DNA of 64,000 nt, from assembly GCA_032173965.1 (NCBI GenBank), contig CM063284.1:137739625-137803624 (forward strand). The letters are read 5' to 3'. Positions within the stretch are counted from its first letter, which is position 1; every line of letters begins with the position of its first letter. The position numbers and the translations under genes were made by a program. The DNA is from Sitta carolinensis (lineage: Eukaryota; Chordata; Aves; Passeriformes; Sittidae). Below the pieces are notes generated by a model, which was not told the origin of the DNA, ran no database searches, and worked only from the letters and a program-made list of their open reading frames with translations. Positions 48,201-60,635 of the stretch are shown here, piece by piece.

Positions 48201-50798
48201 TAAGGTTTGTTTAACTAAAGAAGTTTAACTCATAATACCTTGCATTTTTTCAAATGTTACTGAATATGATACAAATTTCACTGAAATATTTTGAGTCTTT
48301 AGATGAAACTGAGATTTCTTTGCACACATTCAACATGTGAAACGAATAAAATTGCTTACTTTTCTTCTTGTACCTGTAATTTGTGTAGGTGAAGTGTTTG
48401 ATATCAGATACACTAAATTGTACACAAGTATATGCATACATGCATTCTACTAAGGAGAAATCTACTTCATAAAATTCATGAGGAACATTAACTTTCCATT
48501 CTGGAGAACCATGAAAGTCCCAAAATAGGGATCTCTTGAACCATTATATTATCTATTGCTTTTTTGCTGGAACATGTTTAATTCAACAGCACTCTTAAAG
48601 ACTGTGGAAATATACCTCCTTTCTCTTTACTTGAGGCCTTGCTTAGTCAGATCTTAGCAAGTAGTTTATGAAATTAGTATACCAACCTGCATAAAAAAGA
48701 ATATCATATATTATTATTTGTTTAAAGGACTTTAAAACTAGTCAATAACTTTTAAATTAAAAGAAGACCTTCTAGTCCATGAGAATAGGATCCATACAGC
48801 TAATAAGTCTGATGCAATGCAGTATAATTGTAGGGACAACCTTTAAATAAGTAACTTCTTTTTCAGAAATTCAGGCAGCACTACTGTAATTAGAAGTCCA
48901 GAAGCTCTAAGGATATTAAAACTTTAAGCATGGAACCAGCTACCTTTGCAGTGTCTCTTTGCTAGCAGCCTGTTCTGTGAATTGAATATACAGTCTCTAT
49001 ATAAAGACTTTTAAGTATGCCTATAATTTTATTTTTATTAAGGTTAACAGTTCTATTAAAAAAAACAAAGTTGGTTAAGTAAAAGAGAATAAATTGTTAT
49101 GTGCAGAGAAAAAAACCCACTTCCATAATCTGTGTGATTATTTGCTTAAATAGCTTGATGCCATTGAATGTTTTCTTTCTTCTTTCTGCTGAACAGTTCA
49201 GATGAGAAAATTCATACTCCATGTGCTATTGATTAAATATTCCCTGACATCGTAATTGCTTCATCTTTGGGCATTTTGGCTAATCAATCTGTTTTGTGTA
49301 TAAGGACTATGTGAGTGACTGAAACTTTTAAGGAAGATTATTTATTTGTGCAAATAGTATAGCATATAAAAATGCAAAAGAACTTAATAACATATTCCTA
49401 TGAACATTGATATTAGGATTTTTTTTTCCCTTCACTACAACCACTCAACAGATAAATTTTTGAAATAATAAAAATTACAGGACAACTAAATACACAGAAA
49501 ATGATAAAATATTTGAGTTGGCTTTTACGCTGTTTAGAAAATATGATCTTTGATGCTTCATTTTAGTTTATTACTGAATGATTTGTTCCAAGCATAAAAC
49601 TTGCTATTTGTGCAAGATATATTGTACTAAAGATTCTATTTACACCTAATGATATAATTATTTTTTCCTGAGGCATCTGTGTTTTGAGGGAACACAAAGT
49701 AAAATATCTTAATCAACTTTCATAACCTGTTCCTCAGAGTACCTGCAAATTGTTTTCATTTAACAGGACTATCTGCGCCAATATTATAGTTGTTCTCTGT
49801 TTTACAAAATGATGAATTCTGTCATCTGCTAAGTAGCATTTGTGTTGTACTGAGTCATCTTGTTCAACTCAATAGGACACATAAGTATGTGCTCAGCTTT
49901 CTGCTGAAACTAGTGTATATCATGAATGTCAATGAAATCAATTTATTTGAATGGCATTAGGGATAGGCGATTTACTACTTTCCAATTATTCAGAAATAAT
50001 TTCAACCCACAGTTCACAATTTCTGAAAAAATACATTCCTTTCATATCATATAATTAGTGCTTTACTTGTACATCATCAATCCCGCTGTGTAGAGGTTTG
50101 TTATCTTAGTATTTAATGCAAAGATATGTGATGTCATATTTAGGTGTGCAGGTGTTTTATATTATCACACAATTATGCATTTTGTCACTGTTCTTGAAAA
50201 TATTACAGGGTTTTATAAGGGGGATAGCTAACATTTTTGGTTGCTTTATTCAGTGTGATGCCTGAAAAACTTGACATTTTAAAAATCCCACTGGTTTACA
50301 AGATTCTTTCTCTAGAGACACTTGTCTTTACATAAGTCTCTTGACACTGGAAGGCAAGGCAGTTTTCCAAAGCATCAATTTGTTTTCATAACTCTAGACT
50401 TTCTTTTAAATATTTTACTTTATTATAAAACAAAACATAGCTACATCAAGTACCTGAACTATAAAATTATATAAATTTTAAATAATCAATAGAGTTCTGT
50501 AAGCTCTCAAGTTGATAAAGTGGCACTCTGATGCTACAGATTTTTTTATTGGTCATTGTCCAGAGCAATGGAAAAGCGTAATTTATATTTAGTTAACTCT
50601 TTATCTTGAAGACAGTGATGTTAGATTTCATTGCATTTCAGCACAGCAAGAAAAACTTGTTATCCACGTCATACACTTGTTCTTTTGCACTAGTAACATA
50701 GGTTTCATGTCTTACACCATGCTTTCTTCAATAAATACCAGAGTACACTTTAATTAAGTAGATGAACATTTACTGAGCTGTATGCAATTATTCATTTT
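45230..50798. other. Intergenic DNA, no gene seen
   Basis: Strongly AT-rich, few repeats, no open frame above about 65 codons. The repeat-free block near 49180-49320 could be conserved non-coding sequence, judged only by texture. Confidence 0.55.
46551..46577. repeat. Short (TTTA)n repeat
   Basis: ATTTTATTTATTTTATTTA-type tandem tetramers. Confidence 0.8.
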
Positions 50799-51976
50799 TG
50801 TCTTGGTCTAGGGGAAATTTGTGAGAAAATCTCCAAAAGGCGACCCCTCCAGAAAGCAAACCCACACGGCGCCTCCCCCTAACCGGTTCGGGAATGATTC
50901 CTTGGAGAGAAGTGGAGAGAACCTGTTTATTTAACAGGCACAGCACCCCCAGCACACAAAATGAACAATACCAGGAGACAACACTCTTTTACCGCTCTGA
51001 AAAAGATGACGAATTCAGCAAGTCTCTCTTGCGAGTGGGTGCTCTTCTATCAGTCCCTCTGTCACTGGGGATGGCTGCTGCAGCCACAAGGTGCAAACTC
51101 TCGGTGTTTCCCAGGTCCCAGTCCAGAGCAGGTTTGAGTAGTTCCAAAAAAAGGAAGAGAACAAAAAGGACAGTGTAGGGAAAGATCCCGACTGCTTAGC
51201 CAGACTAACTAATGAGCAGAAGCAAAGAAAGCAAGAGCAAAGCAGGAGCAAAAGCAGGAGCCAAAGCAGGAGTTGGAGCAAGGGAAAAAGCAACAAAGCC
51301 AAGCAAAAAAGAAAAAACAAAAGCCGCACTATGTACTGCCCTGTCTCTGTGTCCCACCAGTCTTGGGGGGAGCAGACTGATAACAGAACCAAAACAAAAC
51401 ATTTGTCCTTCAGAGCCAGTCTCAAAGGCACTGAACATAATATCCAGCATAAACAGAACACACAAATGGGGATACAAGCATCACCCTAGGACAATGGAAG
51501 AAAAAATAACATGGCATGAATGCATTCTCAGCCCATTGCTATCAACCTGAGAGGAGACACAGTCATAATAAACACAGGATATTAAGTGAGGATTAACAAG
51601 ACCTTTAACTGCCTGGAAAAGCTGGCTGTAGGAGAGGACAATAGTTGTTCTTTGATTACAGTATTCAGACAAGCAGTTCTCTGAACTCATACATGGCTTG
51701 ATCACCATAAGAACCATATTTTTATGTGCTATGTGCATTCTTGCCATCTTCAATTTACTGTAGAAACTCCTATTTTAGTCTATGGAATCTCACAAAGACA
51801 GGAAGATATTCTTGTTCAAGCTGAAGAAATGTCATGGTACTTCATTCAGGAACAATGTAATATTGCTTACAAGTCTATATTCTGGCTCCTTTGTTTGTAT
51901 AGTAAATTTAGGAATTAAAATCTGATTATTCTGATGATTGTAAGATCCTGTACTATAAATAAAAGTAGACTAGACA
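50799..51976 (-). mobile_element. Solo LTR of a songbird-type endogenous retrovirus
   Basis: Read on the minus strand, the right part has LTR architecture: an AATAAA signal in TTAAATAAACAGG (near 50930), a downstream GC-rich segment, and the terminal ACCAAGACA with CA at 50799. At the far end TGTCTAGT on the minus strand ends at 51976, making TGTCT..AGACA inverted ends. The pentamer ATTTT flanks both ends (50794-50798 and 51977-51981), consistent with a target-site duplication. The 50799-51550 part is confident; the 51550-51976 part rests on the termini and duplication only. Three imperfect 12-base units (GCAGGAGCAAAA type) lie near 51245-51280. No viral genes remain beside it. Confidence 0.68.
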
Positions 51977-52559
51977 ATTTTATTATTTTAAGAGAAATCT
52001 GGCAAAATTAATATTAATTGGTATGCCAAGACTGATTAATATCTGTGTTATTTTTATTATTATGGAATCTGAAAGTTTATATTGGATTTACCAGATGCAA
52101 CTGATAAAAGTTATGTAAGATATATTTCCATATGGTTTCACCAGTAAATGCAGTCATAATCTACTTTTAAGCAGAATATAACAAGATCCTGTTAATTCTA
52201 AAAGTAGGAAACCAGGGAAAATGAGGACAGGAAAAAAAGTAAATTGTGTGGTCATATTCCTCTATTTGTTGAAAATCTTTCATTTTACAGATATATTGGA
52301 AACACTATTCATAGGTGTATATCTTTGCTATTGCACTGGGAAGTTGTCTTTAGACTGATGTTTATAGTCAGTTTTAAGTAACAACTCGAAAGTATGTATT
52401 GATTTTACTGGTTTTAAAAACTCACTTAAGAAAAGTTAAGACTGCTTGAGCCCCATCCTTGGGGGAATCAAAGAAAACAACACTATGAGAGGTTAAAAAT
52501 GTTAAAGTCACATTTTCACTGAAGCAAAACTTAGAAACGATAAAAACGGCTTACTTACA

Positions 52560-53405
52560 AAATCAGCAAAGGCAAAACATCACCTGTCCCCTACCTCTTA
52601 GACAAAACCAAAATTGCCGTGTGGCTGGGAGACCAAAGAAGGCTGGGAGACCAAAGAGCCTGTTCTGTCTGAAGGGATTTACTCTGCCTGTAAAGGTGCA
52701 GGTACGTGGAGGCCACAGGGCGACCGAGGAGGAGGCCACATCCCTCCCCTGGCAGGAGAGCCCGTAGGCGCTGTGCTGACATTTCCGACTCCTGCCATGG
52801 TGCCTCCCTCCCATGTGCAGATGATTGTACCCCACTGGTCCTTCCCCCTTGCTCTGCCCCTGAGCCCTCACCCTATGGGTTCTGTTGCTCTGCCCCACCC
52901 GCCCCCTGCTTTTCCCATATAATCCCTGGTCCCTCAGACCTTCCCTGGTGTTCGCCGTGCCTGGATCCCCTCATGCCAAGGTCTAATGAAGGCTCCCCGT
53001 GGAGCCCCATACAGACTGCTGTCCCTCCCGAAGCGGATTTCACAGAAGAGCTGAAATCGCTCTGGCAGAGCGCAGACCTGCCTGTGCCCCAGGACGTCTC
53101 TTTAAAGACACTTGTCTGGAAGGCCGTGGCACTCTGACCAAACATCCACTGCCACACAGGTGAATCCCTCCAGCAGGTGCTGGTGTAAGGCCCAGGGCAG
53201 CGGTGCAGAGCGGTGCAGGCATTGCTGCAGCAGTGGTGTTGGGCTCCCAGCACCACAGTGTGGTTCCAGCAGCAGCCACCGCTCCTCAGCCCAGCCAGCA
53301 AAGAACATCCACCCTGCTGCTTCTGCCTGCTGCCCCAAAGAAACAGCCCACTCAGGTAATTTAGACAGGTGTGCAATACTCAATTTGGTCACCCCCACAT
53401 AGTGC
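52560..53405. mobile_element. GC-rich insertion, probably LTR-derived
   Basis: The composition jumps to GC-rich in the middle of AT-rich intergenic DNA. A TATA-like CCCATATAATCCC at 52914-52926 follows a C-rich promoter-like stretch on the plus strand, which is LTR-like. An 18-base unit starting GGCTGGGAGACC is duplicated at 52623-52658. The 143-codon plus-strand frame at 52706-53137 shows no recognised domain. Ends and family are not established; it could be another retroviral or a processed sequence. Confidence 0.42.
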
Positions 53406-53789
53406 TAAACTCTGCCTCTGTCCCTCTGGGCAACGATGGAGAGAACTGAAGATGTATATCACAAATGCAACTTTGAAAATTGAATTTAAAAACGTTTCTG
53501 AAAGTGATTTCCTTCACTGAAGCTGGCACTATTGTAGAAATTACATGTATCACAAGGCAATCTTCAAAAAACTGCAAATAATATATTAATATCTCAATGT
53601 ACAGAAAGTTCTGGTGAGTTTTTGATTTTGTGGGTGGTTTTTTTAACCTGCTAGAGATAGTTATAAAAGAACCGTGGCTTGAAATTATAAAATCTAGTGA
53701 AATTAGAAAGAAAAGGTATATTTTTTGATGAAGGAAAGGTGCAATTAAATCAAGTAGAAAATGGTGTGGAGCCCCAGTCCTCACTCGGC

Positions 53790-54440
53790 AAGTTCATTTA
53801 AAAGGGTCTTCAGGTCCCTGAGGTGGCTGCATGAGAGAAATGCAACAGTGTTCTCAGTAGGTTAAAAGACAAACTTTACTGGCAAACTTCAGAAGATGAG
53901 AAATTTGGCAAAACTTAAAAGACCCTCATTCAATCAAAAAAAAAGTATCTCACTGAGAATAGACTTGGAAAATTCTACCTATCCAACCTTAAATTACCCA
54001 TATTTCAAGACAAGAGAATGAGGTATAGGAAAGAAGAGAAAGAGCGAAAAAGAAAGAGGGAAAAGCAAGATACAGCTAGTGTCTTGGGTGCTGCTGTGGT
54101 TTCAGCTGCCATAAGATCCAAGGACAATAGGGATGCAATCATGTGTCTCAGGGCAGTGAGTTTTATCTGCTCTGGCCTCTTGTTGCCACCAGCCACCCAG
54201 GTGGTGCTTCCAGACATGCATGGCCACTCTGGGGCTGAACTGGGGCTGCAGGGTGGGGTGGGGACATTGCTTTCCATGTGCCGGGTGTGCCAGCAACAGG
54301 CAACCATTCTGGGCTGGGCTAGAGGCTCCAGGGAGATGGGCTGTGAATCAGTGCATATCCTACTTCCACAGAATTGGCACTGCTTACACACACATACAGG
54401 CACTCCAGTTATTTAGAGACAGTAATAATTTTCTCCAGTC
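53790..54440. mobile_element. LTR-like insertion
   Basis: The left end contains CAAACTTTACTGGCAAAC, and its complement has an AGTAAA polyadenylation-like string followed by an LTR-style 3' segment (CCTACTGAGAACACTGTTGC on the minus strand). The right part is a GC-rich block (54150-54340). I read it as a minus-oriented ERV LTR, but the boundaries are approximate and no duplication was identified. Overlapping open frames of about 132 codons on both strands are not convincing genes. Confidence 0.4.
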
Positions 54441-54981
54441 TCTCACAAATGGTAAAGTTTCCTCTTTCTGGCTCTGAATAAAGACTGGATTTTTTTAAAA
54501 AAAAGATGATTTATTGTTATGCAATCACTGAGATCAATAAAAATTACCTTTTACAGAAGTCAAGCTGATAGTCTAAGAGCTTTGTCTGGATCAATCCAGA
54601 CTGAGTTACAGCCTTCCAACAAGTCAGCAGACAGATGCTATATCACTGCAATGTGCTACGTGTCATCTTAACCTTGCCAAAAGATAAGATAAAATTTATA
54701 CCCTCATGGAATTACTTTAAACTAATGCATTTTATCTCAGAAGAGTGTGAGCTAAGCATGCACATATGGGCTATTGTAACTCACCTCATGAACAGTGACT
54801 TGTGCAGCAGCTGTAAATCATTAGCTTTTGATTCTGTGCTCCTATGCTTCCATGAACAAAAAATACTCCATACTTAAAAGTTTTAACAGATTTGCCCTCC
54901 ATGGCTAGTAGCATTTTCATGAGATATGATTGATCTGTAATTCTGATGGGAGTAAGTACTTTCTAAAACAGGAACACAAAT

Positions 54982-55456
54982 CAGTTTTGAGCCCCTCACT
55001 ACAAGAAAGACATTGAGGGGCTGAAGTGTATCCAAAGAAGGGTGAAGGTCTGGAGCAATCTGATGAGGAGCTGCTGATGGAGCTGGAGAAAAGACACAGG
55101 GGAGATCTTTCAGGGAGCTACAACTCCCTGAAAGAAGGTTGTAGCCAGGTGGGGATCAGTCTCTTCTCCCAAATAATAAGCAATAAGACAAGAAGAAATG
55201 GCCTCAAGTTGCACCAGGGGATGTTTGATTCGGATGATAGGAAAAAATTTTTCAACTGATTGTCAAACATTGGAAGAGGCAGACCAGAGAAGTGGTCGAG
55301 ATACCAGTCCTGGAATTATTTAAAGATGTTTAGATGTGGTGTTTAAGGACATGATTTAGAGGTGGAATTGGAGTACTTGTCTGTATAAATGGTTGGACTC
55401 TATGATCTTAGAGGTATTTTCCAACTTAAGCAATTCTATGATTTTATAATTCTAAG
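54982..55456 (+). mobile_element. CR1 LINE 3' end with octamer tail
   Basis: The fragment starts with GAGCCCCTCACTACAAGAAA and runs through the CR1 3' region to its natural end. Three tail octamers are visible: ATTCTATG, ATTTTATA and ATTCTAAG (55433-55456). It is 5'-truncated as usual. The 77-codon open frame inside it is a relic and not a gene. Confidence 0.9.
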
Positions 55457-56514
55457 TGCAAATGAATGTAGGTCCGTATTAAATTAGTTGCAGGATCAGT
55501 TTTTGTGAAAATCATATGATTCATAGATGGTAATAATGATATGCATTTGCTACGATTTGATACTTTAGGACCTTTAATAAAATAATTTATTTTTTAAATC
55601 CACTGTCTGCTCCTTGTGAACTTCTAGAAAACAATCTTTCTCTTGCAAGATTACCTCAAGGGCAAAACAAAATTAATGAAAAGGTTTGATCAGAAAGGCC
55701 TTAAAATTCAAGAATACTACAAGACACTATGATGAAAATATTTTCCAACAGTGCAAAATGTTTAAGAGATCAAAACTATAAGCTAAACCAAAAATTTATA
55801 TTACCGCAGACAGTTGTTTACAAATTCAGGCTGAACAGATGACCTGTTAGAAAACAAGGATCCTATTTACATTTACACTAGTTGATAACACTGCATGAAG
55901 TAACAAGTTTTTTAAAAAAGAAATTTAAGAATGTTTACTTTGTTCATAAAAAAAAGGTTTGTCTAAAGAGTGCTACATAATGTGTCTGTACATTTGTTCC
56001 TGCAAATTAGAACCTGAAAATAAAAAATAAATTATTTTATCTCTACTTGTCTCAAGCTATAAAGTGATTCATCAAATGTTTTTCAGAAGAAGCTGTTATT
56101 ATCATGCAATAGCTGGCTTCTGTGTCACCCTCTCTTGTGAACGAAGTAAGTCAACAACCTTCTTACACTCTGTTAGATGTGCTTCTACCAAAACAAGGCT
56201 GAAACACCTACCAGTATGTTTGTGTGAGAGGCTCAAAGTAGTGACACCTGCTCTGCAGATAAACATCAGTCCTCAGAGCATTTACTGCAATATTTACTGA
56301 TGCTGTGCAGTTTTATGTAACACAATTTTTTTTTTTTTTTATTTTCCACATGGCCAACAACCTTGAATGAAAACAGGATCTTATCTGCTTATTGTCTCTA
56401 CTTGAATTAACAATTTTCTGTTCGTTACATCTCAAATTATTGCTATGAAAATGATTAAAATTTCACAGAAGGCTGTGGTAAAAAATAAGAAGTAAATGCT
56501 TCTAATCAAGGATA

Positions 56515-56830
56515 CTCTTCATGCAAATGAAACTCTAATTAGAAAAGAAAACAATCTGTTTTAGCAGACCACCATTAGAAGAGCTGCTCAGCATTAAATA
56601 TAGTTTGATAAAGCCATTAGCTTGCAAAAAGATACTAGAGTAAATAAAAGTAATTGAATATTTAATCTGGTTTTTAGTATATAATCCTAGAATATTCAAT
56701 CCATGGACTTGAATTGGATTTAGGGTTGAATATAGCTAGCATCAGAATAATTTTGGCTGTTAGGGCCTTTACAAAAATAAACCTTTCATTTTCTTACATG
56801 TGTTGAAAGCTGCTTCATTGAAATGGGGGA
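56515..56830. promoter_or_regulatory. Candidate conserved non-coding element
   Basis: Repeat-free sequence with dense homeodomain and POU-type words: ATGCAAAT (octamer) at about 56521, CTAATTAG at about 56533, and further TAAT cores to 56700. The texture resembles enhancers in vertebrate gene deserts. This is pattern judgement only. Confidence 0.25.
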
Positions 56831-58653
56831 ATTCATGTTAGATTATCAAAGTTCAGTCTATTTGCACACAGAATTCTGTCATACAGTCTAATAAGATTGT
56901 CTTGAAATGCTGAAGACTATTACACTAGGGTTCCAAGAGTAACCATCACACTGCATATAAAACAATAATTTAGATTAAGTATTAGTTTGCATATTTTTTA
57001 TTTTCCTTTTAAAGACTCTTTTGTTGTCTTAAAAGTTAATATTTTGCAGTAGGGATTCTTTATTTATGTTTCTAACTCTAAATATGGGGGATTTTACAGT
57101 TCTGTTCCTTCAGGACCCTTCAAAGGCATCATTTTGAGAAGCTTACAGGCATACATTTGTGTCAGAGCTGGTAGACAAAAGTATTATAAGCAGACACTGG
57201 TATAATAACAAAATGTACCCTATTAGACAATACAGGTTTGCCAAGACAAGAGATCTCCAGAGAAACAGACTGATTTTATTTAAAATGTAACCAAGACAAA
57301 TATTTAATTTCAGAACAAAAAAAATCAAGATCATGTAACAGTGAAGCTGAAGAAAACCTTGGAATAACTTCATATGTTTTCATAACTGAAAACATTCAGA
57401 TCAAGTCTTCCCATTATTTTGTCTTCTCACATTAAAGAAATCTTATTCATTCACCTTTCATTTGCTTTTACTCTTTGGATACTGGTTTGTCTTGCTGTTC
57501 TCAGTCTTTTGTCCTGATCAATTGAATGTGATCACTAGATGAAAGAGAGAAACCCATAGCTCACAGGATATAACATGTGCCTGGGTTTTGGAGTTTAGGT
57601 ATATCCTGTTCAACTGAACGGGGCAAAGCAAGTATTTGAAATTATGCCAGCTATTTCCTACATTGGTTTGAGAGTTTCCTTATTCAAACCAGGCAAACCA
57701 GGGTTGTTAATGAAGTCATAGTTATAAACGGACTGTTTGAAGCTTTATAGGATAGTGCTGCTTCAGAAATATAGCCAGTTCTAGTAGGAACAGAAGTAAA
57801 GAACCTTGATGTAACCAAGAAACCACCTCAAAATAGCAAAAGCAGACTCAAAAGCCTCCACCAAAACTATGCTATAAGTTTGGGATGTTCAATTAATTTT
57901 CATGTCTGGGATAGAAGAAAATTAAATTCATGGCTTTAAGCACAAAAGAAGTTCAAAGAATAAAAAAATAATATAATGCATTGTGCATATTCCAGTTATG
58001 CAAAAAAACAGTTACATGATGAATATATATACATGATGTATATAATTTATGGAGTGTATGGTAGAGTTTGGAAAAGTTTGCTTAAAATCTTATATTGTGA
58101 GAAGACTATTGGAATCTAAGCATGTTACCCATTGAAATACATCTCCATACTACAGCTCCTTTAACTCATAATTATAATAAAGAAATGTCATCTAAACTTT
58201 AATACAATGTTTCTTTATACAAAATATGCATTTTATAAATGTACTCACATATGCCAAAATAAGTCATTAAACTCATAGAGAGTACTGCAAAAAAAAGTCC
58301 AAATAAACAACCAAAACCACCAAAAAACCAACCCACAAAAGCTAAAATCCAAATAAAAGATATGTCTGTATAATTTTTATTTGTAATCAGATATATTATT
58401 ATTACGGTCAAGAAAAAAGGCTTAATCATTATCAATATTTTAAAAAATGTGCTAAGAAGTGAAATTTGTGCATTTGGGACAAATTCAATGAACAGTGTCA
58501 CCTGGGAGAAAATCCTGTAATGGGAAACTCTTAATTTGCCCTTGATCAAGCTATTCTCTCTCATTTTATACATCCCAACATGGATTTCTTACTGTGTCAC
58601 TCAGCAAGGTGGGTGTGGAATGAGAGTCTGAACTTCTGTGTCTAAGATTATTT

Positions 58654-59151
58654 ATGAACTTCATGTTTAAAGTTAATTGGATAAAATGCGTGATTACCCT
58701 TGGGAACACTGGTCAGAAAAAAAGAAAAATCTTAAATCTCAGAAGAGGCCTTGTCATACAGAAGTCATCAGGCTTCTTTTTGCTTATTCTCTGTATGACT
58801 TTCCTGGTAACTAAAAGTGTTCTCTTTTTATCAGGAAGGCTAACTGCTCAGCCCCAGGCTCTGCAGTTTGTGAATTCAGATACTTTCTTCAGAAAACAGA
58901 GCTGTGGATTTGAGGCTTCTCAGGGCAGGAAAGACTTAATATTTCAATTTTGTTACTTTCAGATCTTAAGGTGCTATTTACAAGACTGCTCTGTGAAAGA
59001 ATTGTTATGTTTGTTCCACTGGTTCTGTTTGATCAAAAAAGTACTTGACAAAATATTCCTAAAAGAGTATTTTGATGTGATTCATGTTTTCTGTTGCCTG
59101 GTTCTGTTTATTGATACAGCCTTTGAAAATGCAGGTGGAGAAATATGTTGA
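58654..59151 (+). other. Longest open frame outside GC-rich DNA (165 codons), unrecognised
   Basis: In AT-rich sequence a 165-codon plus-strand frame is open from 58654 to 59151. The translation is rich in Cys, Phe and Leu, with hydrophobic stretches near residues 41-59 and 136-155, and no family I know. It is not preceded by a CpG island or a clear promoter. It may be chance or the relic of a retroelement or exon. Confidence 0.15.
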
Positions 59152-60614
59152 TGGAGAAAAGTAACTTCTCCAGAAGATCATTTTGGGGAATCTGTGGAAG
59201 GAGTCTGGCTGCCTCATTAAGTGGTCCTGCTGGAGCCAGGAAACAACTTTCATGTGGTAGGTAGGCTATATCTAGCCCTGTGTTGCTTTTAAATTCATGG
59301 TCAGAACCCCAGCTGATAAAAAGCTGATGTAAGTCTGGACAGTGTCAGGCCTGAACCTTTAATATTCATTGGTAATACCTTGAATCCTTTTAGTGGTATC
59401 TTGTCTTCATTAACTTTCTTTTCTGGTGACACATCAATTCCAGTATTTGGACCTACAGCTGGCTTTTTATATTGATTTTTTAAATTAATTTAGAAAAGGT
59501 TGTGAAGTTCTTCCGAGTAGATATGAAATGATTTATCACTACCAAGAACTATATGTCTTTTCAGTGGAAATGAAAAGAATTCTAGTGGGGCTCCACTCTT
59601 AACTAAGGGCTCTTCTGTGTATTGAGCTACATTTAAAAAATGCAGGAATTACTAGAGTTTATTTAGCTATATTTTATCCTTTAAATAGATATATTAGAAT
59701 AAATGTACACATTTTCTATAGCCTTTGGAGAATCAGCATGCTTCATATAACTAAGGAAGAACTGGTCACCTTGCCATTTAGTTATTTCAGTTTACTTATC
59801 TTGATTCCAGTCCTTCTGGAGAGAGGCAAAAAATACACTTTAACCCAAATATTGGACTAAGAAACATTACACACTTGGGGATAAAAAAATAAATCAAATT
59901 TTATTTGTGACTAGCTGTTATTTTGACAAGTAGATGTTTTATCTAAAACAATGATAAGTAGGCCAATTAATGCTAAGTTTTCCTAAAGTGGTAAAGGTGA
60001 CAGTTATGAATCTAACACTTGGTGACACCCCATGTGATGATAGCAAATTCAGAATGAAGAATGATGCCCTCTTCTTCCCTGACTTTTGCAGTAGTATTTG
60101 ACATGGTGCTGGGGTGTAGTGCACTAATACCATGGTTTTTTGGTATCAGAGCCACTGACAAGACTCTTCACTGCTTCTTCATCTCACCCCATGGTACACC
60201 TTTTATTCCTTTTCTCCTATTTCTCTTTACCAATTACTTTTCTAATCCATCTCCCCTGTATTTTTTTCAGTTTCTCCGAACATGCACTGTAAATAAGGTT
60301 ATTTCCATTACAGGTAGAGGGGCCACAGGTTTTGGGTGCTCAGGATGTGTTTGTACTTGTATTCTTTTAGATATATTAGCAGTTGTTTAATTATCAGGTA
60401 ACTTAACAGTTTTGCTCTAGCTTATAGTGAGAAGAAGTAGTTATTCTGTGTTGATTAAATTGTCTCTGAATAAAACATAGTACAGCTGAGTGGACACAGA
60501 ATGATACCAGAGGCTACTTCCTAGTAGTAAAATCTTATTATGGATAAATGCTTAATATATGTAGCCAAAATTTTACTGTTCATACAGTTGAAATCTTAAC
60601 AGTCTATTCAAAGA

Positions 60615-60635
60615 TTTTTTTTTTTTTTTTTTTTT
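60615..60635. repeat. (T)21 homopolymer
   Basis: A pure T run in intergenic DNA. Confidence 0.93.

Noticed and set aside
53389..53784. 131-codon minus-strand open frame
   Set aside because: It lies between two LTR-like blocks, has no recognisable domain, and its hydrophobic composition follows from T/A-rich sequence.
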